From assembly GCF_028692895.1 (NCBI RefSeq), contig NZ_JAQUWN010000002.1, positions 44,964-108,963 on the forward strand: 64,000 nt of DNA. The letters are read 5' to 3'. Made by a program: the position numbers and the translations under genes. How positions within the stretch are numbered: position 1 is the stretch's first letter; each line of letters starts with the position of its first letter. Positions 37,196 to 45,381 of this stretch are shown here, piece by piece. Source of the stretch: Pseudodesulfovibrio sp. Lineage in GTDB: Bacteria; Desulfobacterota; Desulfovibrionia; Desulfovibrionales; Desulfovibrionaceae. The notes below the pieces were generated by a model that saw nothing but the letters and a program-made list of their open reading frames with translations, made no database searches and was not told the origin of the DNA.

Positions 37196-38245
37196 TTATT
37201 CCGATTTCAGGGCAACGCTCTTTTGCAGGAACCGGGCGGAAAGGGCGTCCAGGGCGTCGGCCGCGGCGGCGAAGACGGGCAGCCGAGCCGTGTCGCCCAG
37301 GGTGCGGCGGTAGGCCCACTGCGCGAGGTAGAAGGCGTCGCCCTGCGCGCAGGTCGGGCAGGACTTGCGCATGCGCGAGACGATGGCCGTCTTGATGCTC
37401 TCCCGTTGGAGGATGGCCTGTTTGTATCGCTGGCCCGCCTCGTGGGGGTCGCGCTGTTCGGAGAGGTCCTTCTGAAGCTGGGCGTTGGCCCGCTTCACGG
37501 CCTTGGCGGCCTGGAGGTACTTCCCGGCCAGGTCGGTCACTTCCTTGTCGGTGGCCACGGTGCGCAGGGCGGTGGCCGTCCGCTCCAGCACCCCCGCGTC
37601 GAGGCGGAGCATGTCGGCAGTCTCGGCCGGGGTCAGGGTCCGGGTCGACGCGCTTCCGGCCACGCGATACTCCCTCGGTTCGTTCTGGGCGGCGTCGGCC
37701 AGCTCCTGGACGAAGAACTGGCCGTACATGTCGCCCAGGGTCTTGATGGTGTCCGGGGTGAAGACGTAGTCGAGCACGGCCGTGCGCATGGCCAGGATGT
37801 CGTCGCCGGAAACGGTCAGGCCTTCCAGGTCCCGTCCGTAGCGCATGTTCAGGCCCATGGCCGAGGCGGTGGTGGCGGGCTTGCCGTTGCCCGCGTCGGG
37901 CGTGAACCGTTCGAGGAAATAGTCCACCATGTTGTCGAGGAAGGTGAAGGTGACCATCCTGTCTTCGCGGATTTCGACGACCTGCGGCTTGGGCTCGGGC
38001 GCTGGCCCGGGCTTGGGGACCGGAGTGGCGTTGTGCGCTTCGGCGTCTGCCGTGGAATAGTCGGGCAGCGGGTTCTGGCCGTTGTTGACCCAGTCCGGGG
38101 CCTTGGCCGGAGGCTCGGCGGGCGGGGCCACGGTCTGGCGCAGCTCCGGGCCTTCCTTGGCGGTGTGGGAGATGAGGAGATAGGCCCCGCCGCAAAGCAG
38201 GGCGGCGCAGGCGATCAGGGTGACGGCGAGATATTTTCTGTTCAT
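37196..38245 (-). CDS. Unrecognised membrane-anchored or secreted protein
   Basis: 349 residues. An N-terminal hydrophobic segment (about 5-25, with ACAALLCGG resembling an imperfect lipobox) precedes a Pro/Ala-rich linker (about 38-85) and a mainly helical domain to the end. A CPTC pair lies near residue 300 (RKSCPTCAQGD). GGAG nine bases upstream supports ATG 38245 over 38260. It is flanked by unrelated genes in the same direction (the Na/Pi transporter ends 61 bases upstream). No known family; an envelope location is inferred. Confidence 0.65.
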   Translation of the reverse strand: MNRKYLAVTLIACAALLCGGAYLLISHTAKEGPELRQTVAPPAEPPAKAPDWVNNGQNPLPDYSTADAEAHNATPVPKPGPAPEPKPQVVEIREDRMVTFTFLDNMVDYFLERFTPDAGNGKPATTASAMGLNMRYGRDLEGLTVSGDDILAMRTAVLDYVFTPDTIKTLGDMYGQFFVQELADAAQNEPREYRVAGSASTRTLTPAETADMLRLDAGVLERTATALRTVATDKEVTDLAGKYLQAAKAVKRANAQLQKDLSEQRDPHEAGQRYKQAILQRESIKTAIVSRMRKSCPTCAQGDAFYLAQWAYRRTLGDTARLPVFAAAADALDALSARFLQKSVALKSE

Positions 38246-38305
38246 TGGGAGTCGCTCCATGCGGCGGAGCCTAACAGGTTCCGTTCCGGGTTTCCAGGTG
38301 AACCC

Positions 38306-39964
38306 TCAGTTTGCACCAATGCCGTCGGTCCGCTCCGTTTCGCCCGTCGGGCCGCAGGCGGCCTCGCGCTCGCGCAACATGGCCCAGTGCACGGTGCCCT
38401 TGGCCGCCTGTTCGCACATGACCCGCATGCGCGAGTAGTAGTTCAGCAGCGCGACCATGCGGTCGAGCTCGATTCGCTCCTGGCTGCCCAGGCGGAGCAG
38501 GGACTCCTTCAGTTCGTCGTAGTCGTCGTGGAGTTGGCGCAGCAGCTTTTCGAGGTCCTCGAATTCCTCGGCGCAGGGAGTGTGCGCGGTCTCCAGGATG
38601 TCGCGCACCTCGCGCCGGAAGTGGCGGGCCGACTCCGCGGCCATGCCGGGCAGCGCGTGGTCGAGCAGGACATGCTCGCGCGAGACCTCGTCGATGATGT
38701 CCACGACCTTGACGAAATACTGGACCACGCGCAGGGCCTGGGGGAGCCTGTCGGCGATGGCGGCGGGCAGGCGTTGGCGCTGCATCTTGATGCAGTAGTT
38801 CCTGATGGCCGCCACCAGGGCCCCGATGGCCGCCCGGTCTCGGATGAAATCCTTGTGCCGGAATTTGGAGGTCAGGGCGTTGCGGGCCAGGAGCCGGGTG
38901 GTTTCGCCCAGCCGTCCGAGTTCCATGTAGAGGGCCTCCATGGCCATGGTCGGCTCCTTGAGAACGTTGTCGTCCAGGTAGCGCGGGCGGCCCAGCTCGG
39001 CCTCGCCCACGCCGATGTGCCGGTCCAGGAAGCCGACCAGTTGGTGGGTGAAGGGCAGGAAGAGGGCGATGCCGAGCAGGTTGAAGGCGGTGTGGAAGGC
39101 GGCCAGGATGGTGGCGATGTGGGCCGGGTCGTCCTGGGTGACGACTTGCCCGGCCACGCGCAGGAAGAACGGGATGAGGAAGATTGCCGCCGCGCCTGTG
39201 CCGAGGTTGAAGAGGATGTGGGCGGCCGCGACCTTCTTGGCGTTGGACGTGGCCCCGATGACCGAGAACAGGGCGGTCGTGGTGGTGCCGATGTTGGTGC
39301 CGATGACCGCCGCTGCCGCGCTGCCCAGGTCCACGACGCCGGTCATGGCCGCCGTGAGGACCAGGGCCATGGCCGCGCTGGAGCTCTGCATGAGCAGGGT
39401 CAGCCCGAAGCCCACGCCCAGGAAGGTGAGCACGTCGAGGAAGCTGCCCTGGTAGAGGGTGGCGAGGTCGAGGGAATATTCGACCTCGTGGAAGGCGGAT
39501 TGCAGAGTCTCGATGCCCAGGAAGAAGAGGCCGAAGCCCAACAGGGCGTCGCCCAGATGCTTGCGGCGGCTGTTTTCGCCCGTGAGGGCGAGGAGCGCGC
39601 CCAGGCCGATGAGGGGCAGGGCCAGGGCCTTGACCTCAACGCTCACGCCCACGGCGGCCACGATCCAGCCCGTGACCGTGGTGCCGATGTTGCTGCCGAA
39701 GATGACGCCGACGGACTGGGCCATGGTCATCAGGCCCGCGTTGACGAAGCCGATGGCGGCCACGGTGACCGCGCTGGATGATTGGACCAGGGCCGTTATC
39801 AGGAAACCGCTCGCCAGGCCGCGCAGCGGGGTGCTGGTCCAGGTGCCGAGGATGGAGCGCAGGGCCGGCCCGGCCGCCTGGCGCAGCCCTTCGGTCATCA
39901 GGCGCATGCCGATCAGGAAAAGGCCGAGGCCGCCGAGCAGCCCTGCCGGGGCGGAGAGGTTCAT
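38306..39964 (-). CDS. Na/phosphate cotransporter family protein (YjbB/NptA-like)
   Basis: About 552 residues. The membrane half (about 1-310) has two inverted repeats with QSSSA motifs (ALVQSSSAVTVA and LLMQSSSAAMAL) and GTNIGTT/GSNIGTT signatures of Na/Pi-II transporters. The C-terminal cytoplasmic part (about 340-540) is a PhoU-like helical domain. It probably moves phosphate coupled to sodium, in a direction that cannot be deduced. Start chosen at ATG 39964 (AAGGA 11 bases ahead); ATG 40006 is possible. Confidence 0.87.
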   Translation of the reverse strand: MNLSAPAGLLGGLGLFLIGMRLMTEGLRQAAGPALRSILGTWTSTPLRGLASGFLITALVQSSSAVTVAAIGFVNAGLMTMAQSVGVIFGSNIGTTVTGWIVAAVGVSVEVKALALPLIGLGALLALTGENSRRKHLGDALLGFGLFFLGIETLQSAFHEVEYSLDLATLYQGSFLDVLTFLGVGFGLTLLMQSSSAAMALVLTAAMTGVVDLGSAAAAVIGTNIGTTTTALFSVIGATSNAKKVAAAHILFNLGTGAAAIFLIPFFLRVAGQVVTQDDPAHIATILAAFHTAFNLLGIALFLPFTHQLVGFLDRHIGVGEAELGRPRYLDDNVLKEPTMAMEALYMELGRLGETTRLLARNALTSKFRHKDFIRDRAAIGALVAAIRNYCIKMQRQRLPAAIADRLPQALRVVQYFVKVVDIIDEVSREHVLLDHALPGMAAESARHFRREVRDILETAHTPCAEEFEDLEKLLRQLHDDYDELKESLLRLGSQERIELDRMVALLNYYSRMRVMCEQAAKGTVHWAMLREREAACGPTGETERTDGIGAN

Positions 39965-40025
39965 GGCCGGTACGATCCTTTGTTGCGCGGAAGGTATTGC
40001 ATTCAAGTTATGCGGACGGGGCCCG

Positions 40026-41159
40026 CTAGTCCAGGGTGCGGCGGAATTGCTTGAGCCCGGCGGCCACCACGGCGGCCCAGAAGACCAGGATGGGCCAGAG
40101 GTGGGGCAGGGAGTCCATGAAGCCGTTGCCCTTGAGCAGGATGCCCCGGATGAGCAGCAGGTAGTGGGTCAGGGGCAGGATGGAGCCGATGGCCTGGGCC
40201 CAGTCCGGCATCCCCTTGAACGGGAACATGAATCCGGACAGGAGCAGGGAGGGCATGAAGAAGAAAATGGAAATCTGCACGGCCTGCAACTGGTTGCGGG
40301 CCACGGTGGAAATGGTCACGCCCACGGAGAGGTTGGCTCCGATGAAGACCAGGGAGAGGGCGAAGGTCAGGATGACGCTGCCCTGCATGGGCACGTTGAA
40401 CAGAAAGCGGGCGGCTGCGGCGATGAGGGTCATCTGGATGTAGCCCGCCAGGATGTATGGGACAATCTTGCCGAGCATGACCTCCAGGGGCCGGATGGGC
40501 GTGGAGAGCAGGTGCTCCATGGTTCCCCGCTCGGACTCGCGGGTGATGGCCAGGGAGGTGATCATGACCAGGGTCAGGGTCAGGATGACGCCCATGAGGC
40601 CGGGCACGATGTTGTACTGGGTCTCGCCCTCGGGGTTGTAAAGATTGTGGATGCGCACGTCCACGGGCGGCTCGGTCTGGTTCAGGTCGGCGTCCGGCCC
40701 GGTCAGCTCGCGGGCCAGGGCGAGGCGGACGATCTCCGGAAAGGCCATGGCCGCACGGCCCGATGCCAGGGGGTCGGTGGCGTCGGCCGTGAGCAGGAGC
40801 ACGGGCCGGTCGCCCCGCAGCAGGTCTCGGCCGAAGTTCTCGGGAATGGTCAGGACGAAGAGGACGTCGCCGTCCCGCAGGAGCCTGTCGGCCTCGGCCC
40901 GCGTGGACGGGTGGCGGGTGATGTCGAAGAAGGTGCTGGTCTGCATTCCGGCCACGATGGACCGGGCGAAGCGGGAGTTGTCGGCCGAGAGCACCCCGGC
41001 GGGCAGGTGGCGCGGGTCGGAGTTGATGGCGTAGCCGAAGAGGATGAGCTGGATGAGCGGGATGCCGATGAGCATGGCGAAGGTCAGCCGGTCGCGCCGC
41101 ATCTGCACAAACTCCTTGCCGACCATGGCCGCGAACCGCTTGCAGTCGAACATCCTCAT
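40026..41159 (-). CDS. ABC-2 type export permease
   Basis: 377 residues in the YhhJ/YbhS layout: one membrane helix near the N-terminus (about 25-45), a large extracytoplasmic loop (about 50-170), then five helices to the C-terminus, with ITRESERGTMEHLLSTP typical of ABC2_membrane permeases. Its ATG overlaps the ATPase stop (ATGA). It forms the channel of a drug- or lipid-type exporter with the ATPase and HlyD protein encoded upstream. Only one permease gene is present, so a homodimer is expected. Confidence 0.9.
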   Translation of the reverse strand: MRMFDCKRFAAMVGKEFVQMRRDRLTFAMLIGIPLIQLILFGYAINSDPRHLPAGVLSADNSRFARSIVAGMQTSTFFDITRHPSTRAEADRLLRDGDVLFVLTIPENFGRDLLRGDRPVLLLTADATDPLASGRAAMAFPEIVRLALARELTGPDADLNQTEPPVDVRIHNLYNPEGETQYNIVPGLMGVILTLTLVMITSLAITRESERGTMEHLLSTPIRPLEVMLGKIVPYILAGYIQMTLIAAAARFLFNVPMQGSVILTFALSLVFIGANLSVGVTISTVARNQLQAVQISIFFFMPSLLLSGFMFPFKGMPDWAQAIGSILPLTHYLLLIRGILLKGNGFMDSLPHLWPILVFWAAVVAAGLKQFRRTLD

Positions 41160-42091
41160 TTCAGGCCGTCCCGGCTCTGGCGCATGAGGTCGATGAAGAC
41201 CTCCTCCAGGCTCGTGTCGATGATGGTCCAGGCGAGCCCGTCCGTGCGGAAGGGGGCGATGGCCCGCTCCAGCGGGGCTGCGTCGCGGCCGCTGACGTGC
41301 AGGGTGTTGCCGAAGGCCACCACCTGGTCCACTCCAGGCAGGGGACGAAGTCTTTCGGTCAGGCCGTGCAGTCCTGCTCCCGGGTTGCGTGAAGCCACGC
41401 TCCAGGTGGTCAGCCCTGCGCCCTCCACGATCTCCTCCACGGTGCCCGAGGCCAGCAGGCGGCCGTAGGCCAGGTAGGCCAGCCGGTGGCAGCGCTCGGC
41501 CTCGTCCATGTAGTGGGTGGAGATGAGGGCCGTGATCCCCTCGGCGGCCAGGGCGTGGACGTGGTCCCAAAAGTCGCGCCGCGCGCCGGGGTCCACGCCG
41601 GCCGTGGGCTCGTCCAGGAGCAGCAGGTCCGGCGAGTGCAGGGTGCAGGCGCCCAGCGAGAGGCGCTGCTTCCATCCGCCCGAGAGGTTGCCCGCCAGCC
41701 GGTGCTCGAAGGGGCCGAGGCCCATGCGCTCGATGCAGCCGTCCACCAGCCGGTTCGGATCGGCGAGGCCGAAGATGCGCGCGGTGAAGAGCAGGTTCTC
41801 GCGCACGGTCAGGTCCTCGTAGAGGCTGAATTTCTGGGTCATGTAGCCCACGTGGGGCTTGATCTTGTCCGACTCGCGGATGACGTCGAACCCCAGGCAG
41901 ACGCCGGACCCGGCGTCCGGGGTGAGCAGGCCGCAGAGCATGCGGATGGAGGTGGTCTTGCCCGAGCCGTTGGGGCCCAGGAAGCCGTAGATTTCGCCCC
42001 GGCGGATGGTCATGTCCAGTCCGTCCACCACGGTCTTTCCGTCGAAGGCCTTGGTCAGGCCGTGGACGTCGATGACGGTCCCGCCGTTCAT
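41156..42091 (-). CDS. ABC exporter ATPase
   Basis: 311 residues with one nucleotide-binding domain: Walker A GPNGSGKT, Q-loop YMTQKFSLYEDLT, signature LSGGWKQRL, Walker B LLLLDEPTAGVD and H-loop STHYMDEAERC. It is followed by a C-terminal extension (about 220-311) common in DrrA/YbhF-type ATPases. The start ATG overlaps the HlyD gene's stop. An apparent longer frame upstream lies within the HlyD gene and is not used. Confidence 0.93.
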   Translation of the reverse strand: MNGGTVIDVHGLTKAFDGKTVVDGLDMTIRRGEIYGFLGPNGSGKTTSIRMLCGLLTPDAGSGVCLGFDVIRESDKIKPHVGYMTQKFSLYEDLTVRENLLFTARIFGLADPNRLVDGCIERMGLGPFEHRLAGNLSGGWKQRLSLGACTLHSPDLLLLDEPTAGVDPGARRDFWDHVHALAAEGITALISTHYMDEAERCHRLAYLAYGRLLASGTVEEIVEGAGLTTWSVASRNPGAGLHGLTERLRPLPGVDQVVAFGNTLHVSGRDAAPLERAIAPFRTDGLAWTIIDTSLEEVFIDLMRQSRDGLK

Positions 42092-43071
42092 GGCGCGGCT
42101 TGTCCGGCGGCGGCCAGTTCGGGCACGGTCACGTCCACGGGCTGTCCGGGGTGGAGCCGGGGCGCGTCGGCCGCCGTGGGCTTGGCCCGGACCATGAATA
42201 CGAGCTTGGCCCGGCTTTCGGTGGAGTAGATGACGGGCGGCGTGTACTCGGCCGAGGGGGAAATGTAGGTGATCTCGGCCGGGACCGGGGTCGTTTCGCC
42301 GTCCACGGCGATCAGGACCCGCCAGCCCTTTGCGAGACGGCCGACCACGGTCTCGGGCACGAAAAAGCGGACCTCCACGTTGGCCGGCGGAAGCAGGCTG
42401 ACCACGGGCCGGCCCGCCGCCACCCATTCGCCCACGCGGTACAGGGTGTCGAAGACCAGCCCGGCGGCCGGGGCGGCCTTGGACTTCTGGTCCAGGTTCC
42501 ACTGCGCCTGGTCCAGCTTGGCCCGGGCCTGCTGCACCTCGGCCTGGGCCGCGCGGACTTCGTCGCTGCGGCCGCCCAGCCGGGCTGTGGTCAGCTCCGA
42601 CTCGATCTCGCGGACGGCGTGGTATTTCTGGTTGTAGTCGCTGCGGGCGCGGTCCAGCTCCTCCTGGGAGATGGTCTGCTCGGCGATGAGCTTTTGCCGC
42701 CGCTCGTATTCGATCTTGGCCAGACCCGCCAGGGTGGTGGCCTGCTTCAGCCGGGCCTCGATGGTGGCGATCTCCGAGGGACGGCGGCCCTTTTCGAGGT
42801 TGGCCAGGTTGTCCTTGGCCCGCTGGAGCCCGTGGGCGGCCTCGTGCGCCGCCGCCCGCTCAAAGGTGTCGTCCAGGACGAAGAGCGGAGCGTCCGCCGC
42901 CACCTGCTGGCCGCGCGAGACCTCGAGACCTGTCAGCGTGCCGCCGATGGGCGAGGCGACCTCGACGTATTCCCCCTCCACATATCCCTGGAAGCGGTTC
43001 GAGGGCGCGTCCGAGCAGGCGGAGAGGGCGAGAAGGACGGAAAATGCGGTGAACAGGACGAGTTTTTTCAT
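42088..43071 (-). CDS. HlyD-family periplasmic adaptor, lipoprotein
   Basis: 327 residues with a lipoprotein signal (LALSACS, Cys19). A beta-barrel/lipoyl half (VEGEYVEVASPIGGTL), a long alpha-hairpin coiled coil (about 75-205), the second lipoyl half and a beta domain follow. It bridges the ABC transporter to an outer-membrane TolC-like channel, which is not encoded here. First gene of the three-gene exporter operon; a promoter is visible at 43099-43127. Confidence 0.92.
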   Translation of the reverse strand: MKKLVLFTAFSVLLALSACSDAPSNRFQGYVEGEYVEVASPIGGTLTGLEVSRGQQVAADAPLFVLDDTFERAAAHEAAHGLQRAKDNLANLEKGRRPSEIATIEARLKQATTLAGLAKIEYERRQKLIAEQTISQEELDRARSDYNQKYHAVREIESELTTARLGGRSDEVRAAQAEVQQARAKLDQAQWNLDQKSKAAPAAGLVFDTLYRVGEWVAAGRPVVSLLPPANVEVRFFVPETVVGRLAKGWRVLIAVDGETTPVPAEITYISPSAEYTPPVIYSTESRAKLVFMVRAKPTAADAPRLHPGQPVDVTVPELAAAGQAAP

Positions 43072-43098
43072 GGCATCTTACTATGGTTGTTGATTAAC

Positions 43099-43127
43099 CA
43101 GATATGCCATGTAACCGGGAAAAACAA
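43099..43127 (-). promoter_or_regulatory. Probable promoter of the exporter operon
   Basis: Minus-strand TTGTTT (43127-43122), 17 bases, TATCTG (43104-43099), starting about 30 bases before the HlyD gene and just after a terminator. Confidence 0.5.
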
Positions 43128-43137
43128 TCGCAAATGG

Positions 43138-43163
43138 AAAAAGCCGTGTGGACACGGCTTTTC
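43138..43163 (-). terminator. Terminator after the 54-residue membrane protein gene
   Basis: GCCGTG (43143-43148), TGGA, CACGGC (43153-43158), extended by A:T pairs and flanked by A5 and T4, so it could work in both directions. Confidence 0.82.
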
Positions 43164-43188
43164 TGTTTCGTTCGGGACGGGCGCGGGA

Positions 43189-43353
43189 TCAGCTGAAGTA
43201 GCGGTTCTTGTCCTCGCGTTCCTTGGCGGTGTCGAAGTCGATATTGATGTTGGGCCGCTCGCGGGTTTGGGTCTTGAAGACCCGATTGTAGATGACGAAG
43301 GCGAGCAGGGCGCCGCAGCCGACGAGAAGAACGGTGATGGTCAATGTGGTCAT
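43189..43353 (-). CDS. Small membrane protein (54 residues)
   Basis: MTTLTITVLLVGCGALLAF forms one membrane helix (about 3-22). A hydrophilic tail follows, ending in NINIDFDTAKERED and KNRYFS. Codon use matches the neighbours and a good terminator follows the stop. The ribosome site is weak (GAG only). No family recognised; it may be a standalone small inner-membrane protein. Confidence 0.55.
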   Translation of the reverse strand: MTTLTITVLLVGCGALLAFVIYNRVFKTQTRERPNINIDFDTAKEREDKNRYFS

Positions 43354-43439
43354 AACGGGTGGCTCTTAATCCAATCGTCTGCGGGCGGCAAGCGCTTTCT
43401 GTGGCCAGCCAAGGGTAACAGGCCGTAATCAAAGGGAAT

Positions 43440-43481
43440 AAAAAAAGAGAAAAAACCCCTTGGCCTATGGACCAAGGGGTT
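43440..43481 (-). terminator. Terminator of tRNA-Asn
   Basis: AACCCCTTGG (43454-43463) pairs with CCAAGGGGTT (43472-43481); the minus-strand transcript then runs into TTTTTT and CTCTTTTTT. Confidence 0.9.
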
Positions 43482-43491
43482 GTATTTACTC

Positions 43492-43567
43492 TGGCTCCCC
43501 AGCACGGACTTGAACCGCGAACCTAGTGATTAACAGTCACCCGCTCTGCCTATTGAGCTACTGGGGA
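43492..43567 (-). tRNA. tRNA-Asn (anticodon GTT)
   Basis: 76 bases with encoded CCA. Acceptor TCCCCAG pairs with CTGGGGA, discriminator G, anticodon loop CTGTTAA giving GTT, T arm with GGTTCAAGTCC. All stems are consistent with a functional tRNA. Confidence 0.97.
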
Positions 43568-43592
43568 ACACTTTGACTTGAAGCGAAAGAGG

Positions 43593-43621
43593 GTTTAAAC
43601 GAATCACCCCTGCCGGGTCAA
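43593..43621 (-). promoter_or_regulatory. Promoter of tRNA-Asn
   Basis: Minus-strand TTGACC (43621-43616), 17-base spacer, TTAAAC (43598-43593), about 25 bases before the tRNA. The remaining divergent space up to 43764 is AT-rich and should carry the lysS promoter; TTGACG at 43687-43692 is a possible -35 box. Confidence 0.6.
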
Positions 43622-43764
43622 GGGGAAATTTGAGATTTTTTTTAAATTCCGGTTCGGCTTTTGTGAATGTTAAAGGGTTCATTTTCTTGACGGGAAGCGT
43701 TATTTGGCTTACGCATTCAACGTCTCTTGGTTTTTTCTAGACTTTTCGGGAGACAGGGAAAAAA

Positions 43765-45348
43765 TTGGCACAGAATAAAAAAAGCAATAATACGGTGAAG
43801 CTTGCGACCAAGTCCGAGCATGCGCAGCGTTTCATGCCCATGCTGGAGGCCCTGCAGGCCAAGGATGAACTCAACTCCGTCATCAAGACCCGGGTTGAGA
43901 AGGCGTGCACGCTTCTCGATGAAGGTATCCCGCTTTATCCCAACGATTTCCATCGCGATACCGAGATACAGGACCTTTGGGGCCGGTTCGGAGAAACGAG
44001 CGAAGAGGATCTGGAGGCGTCCGGGCAGGAATTCACCGTGGCCGGGCGCGTGGTCTCCTACCGTTCCTTCGGCAAGGTCACCTTCTTCCACCTCCAGGAC
44101 CGCACTGGCCGCATCCAGGTCTACGCCGCCAGGGACGATCTCGGTACCGAGGACTACCAGCTCTTCAAGAAGACCGACCTCGGCGACATCGTGGGCGTGG
44201 CGGGCACCCTGTTCCGCACCAAGACGGGCGAGCTGACCCTCAAGACCAAGGGATTCAAGCTCGTCACCAAGTCCATGCGCCCGCTGCCCGAGAAGTACCA
44301 CGGCCTCAAGGACGTGGAGACGCGGTACCGCCAGCGCTACCTGGACCTCATCGTCACCCCGCGCACCACCGAGATATTCAAGATCCGCTCGGCCGTGGTC
44401 CGGGAGCTGCGCTGCTTCCTGGACGAGAAGGGCTTCATGGAAGTCGAGACGCCCATGATGCAGTCCATTCCCGGCGGCGCCACGGCCAAGCCCTTCGAGA
44501 CCTACCACAACGCCCTGGACATGAAGCTCTACATGCGCATCGCGCCCGAGCTCTACCTCAAGCGGCTTCTGGTGGGCGGCATGGAGAAGGTCTACGAAAT
44601 CAACCGGAACTTCCGCAACGAGGGCATATCGACCCGGCACAATCCCGAGTTCACCATGCTCGAGTTCTACTGGGCCTACGCCAATTTCCGGAACCTCATG
44701 GACCTGACCGAGGAGATGTTCTCCCGCGTGGCCATGAAGGCTCTCGGGACCACCGTGGTGCCCTACCAGGGCGAGATGATCGACCTGACCGTGGGCAAGT
44801 GGACGCGCCTGCCCTTCCACGAGTCCCTGGAAAAGGTCGGCGGCGTGCCGCCCGAGGTCTACACGGATTACGACAAGTGCAAGGCGTTGGTGAAGGAGAA
44901 GGGGGAGAAGGTCGTCGAGGGCGAGAAGCTGGGCAAGCTCCAGGCCAAGCTCTTCGACATCCTGGTGGAGCCGAAGCTCATCCAGCCCCATTTCATTTAT
45001 CATTACCCGACCGATATTTCGCCCCTTTCCAGGAGAAACGAGGACAATCCGGACATCACGGACCGCTTCGAGCTGTTCATGACCGGCCGGGAGATGGCCA
45101 ACGCCTTCTCCGAACTGAACGACCCCGTCGACCAGCGCGGCCGTTTCGAGGAGCAGGTGAAGGAAAAGGAGGCGGGAGACGAAGAGGCCCATTTCATGGA
45201 TGAGGACTACGTCCGCGCCCTGGAGTACGGCATGCCCCCGGCTGCCGGACAGGGCGTCGGCATCGACCGCCTGGTCATGCTGCTCACGGACAGCGCCTCC
45301 ATCCGCGAAGTGATCTTGTTCCCGCTGCTGAGGCCGGAAGTCGCCTAG
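43765..45348 (+). CDS. lysS: Lysyl-tRNA synthetase (class II)
   Basis: 527 residues. An N-terminal OB-fold (about 90-180) binds the tRNA anticodon, and the class II catalytic core carries motif 1 (around GFMEVETPMM), motif 2 (around YEINRNFRNEGIS-x-RHNPEF) and motif 3 (GVGIDRLVML). The TTG start is supported by CAGGGA upstream. It heads the envelope operon: lolC/E begins 33 bases after its stop with no terminator between. The lysS-lol association is frequent in delta-proteobacteria. Confidence 0.96.
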   Translation: MAQNKKSNNTVKLATKSEHAQRFMPMLEALQAKDELNSVIKTRVEKACTLLDEGIPLYPNDFHRDTEIQDLWGRFGETSEEDLEASGQEFTVAGRVVSYRSFGKVTFFHLQDRTGRIQVYAARDDLGTEDYQLFKKTDLGDIVGVAGTLFRTKTGELTLKTKGFKLVTKSMRPLPEKYHGLKDVETRYRQRYLDLIVTPRTTEIFKIRSAVVRELRCFLDEKGFMEVETPMMQSIPGGATAKPFETYHNALDMKLYMRIAPELYLKRLLVGGMEKVYEINRNFRNEGISTRHNPEFTMLEFYWAYANFRNLMDLTEEMFSRVAMKALGTTVVPYQGEMIDLTVGKWTRLPFHESLEKVGGVPPEVYTDYDKCKALVKEKGEKVVEGEKLGKLQAKLFDILVEPKLIQPHFIYHYPTDISPLSRRNEDNPDITDRFELFMTGREMANAFSELNDPVDQRGRFEEQVKEKEAGDEEAHFMDEDYVRALEYGMPPAAGQGVGIDRLVMLLTDSASIREVILFPLLRPEVA

Positions 45349-45381
45349 AATCCGGCAGAGAGCCCGCAACAACGGACCAGT

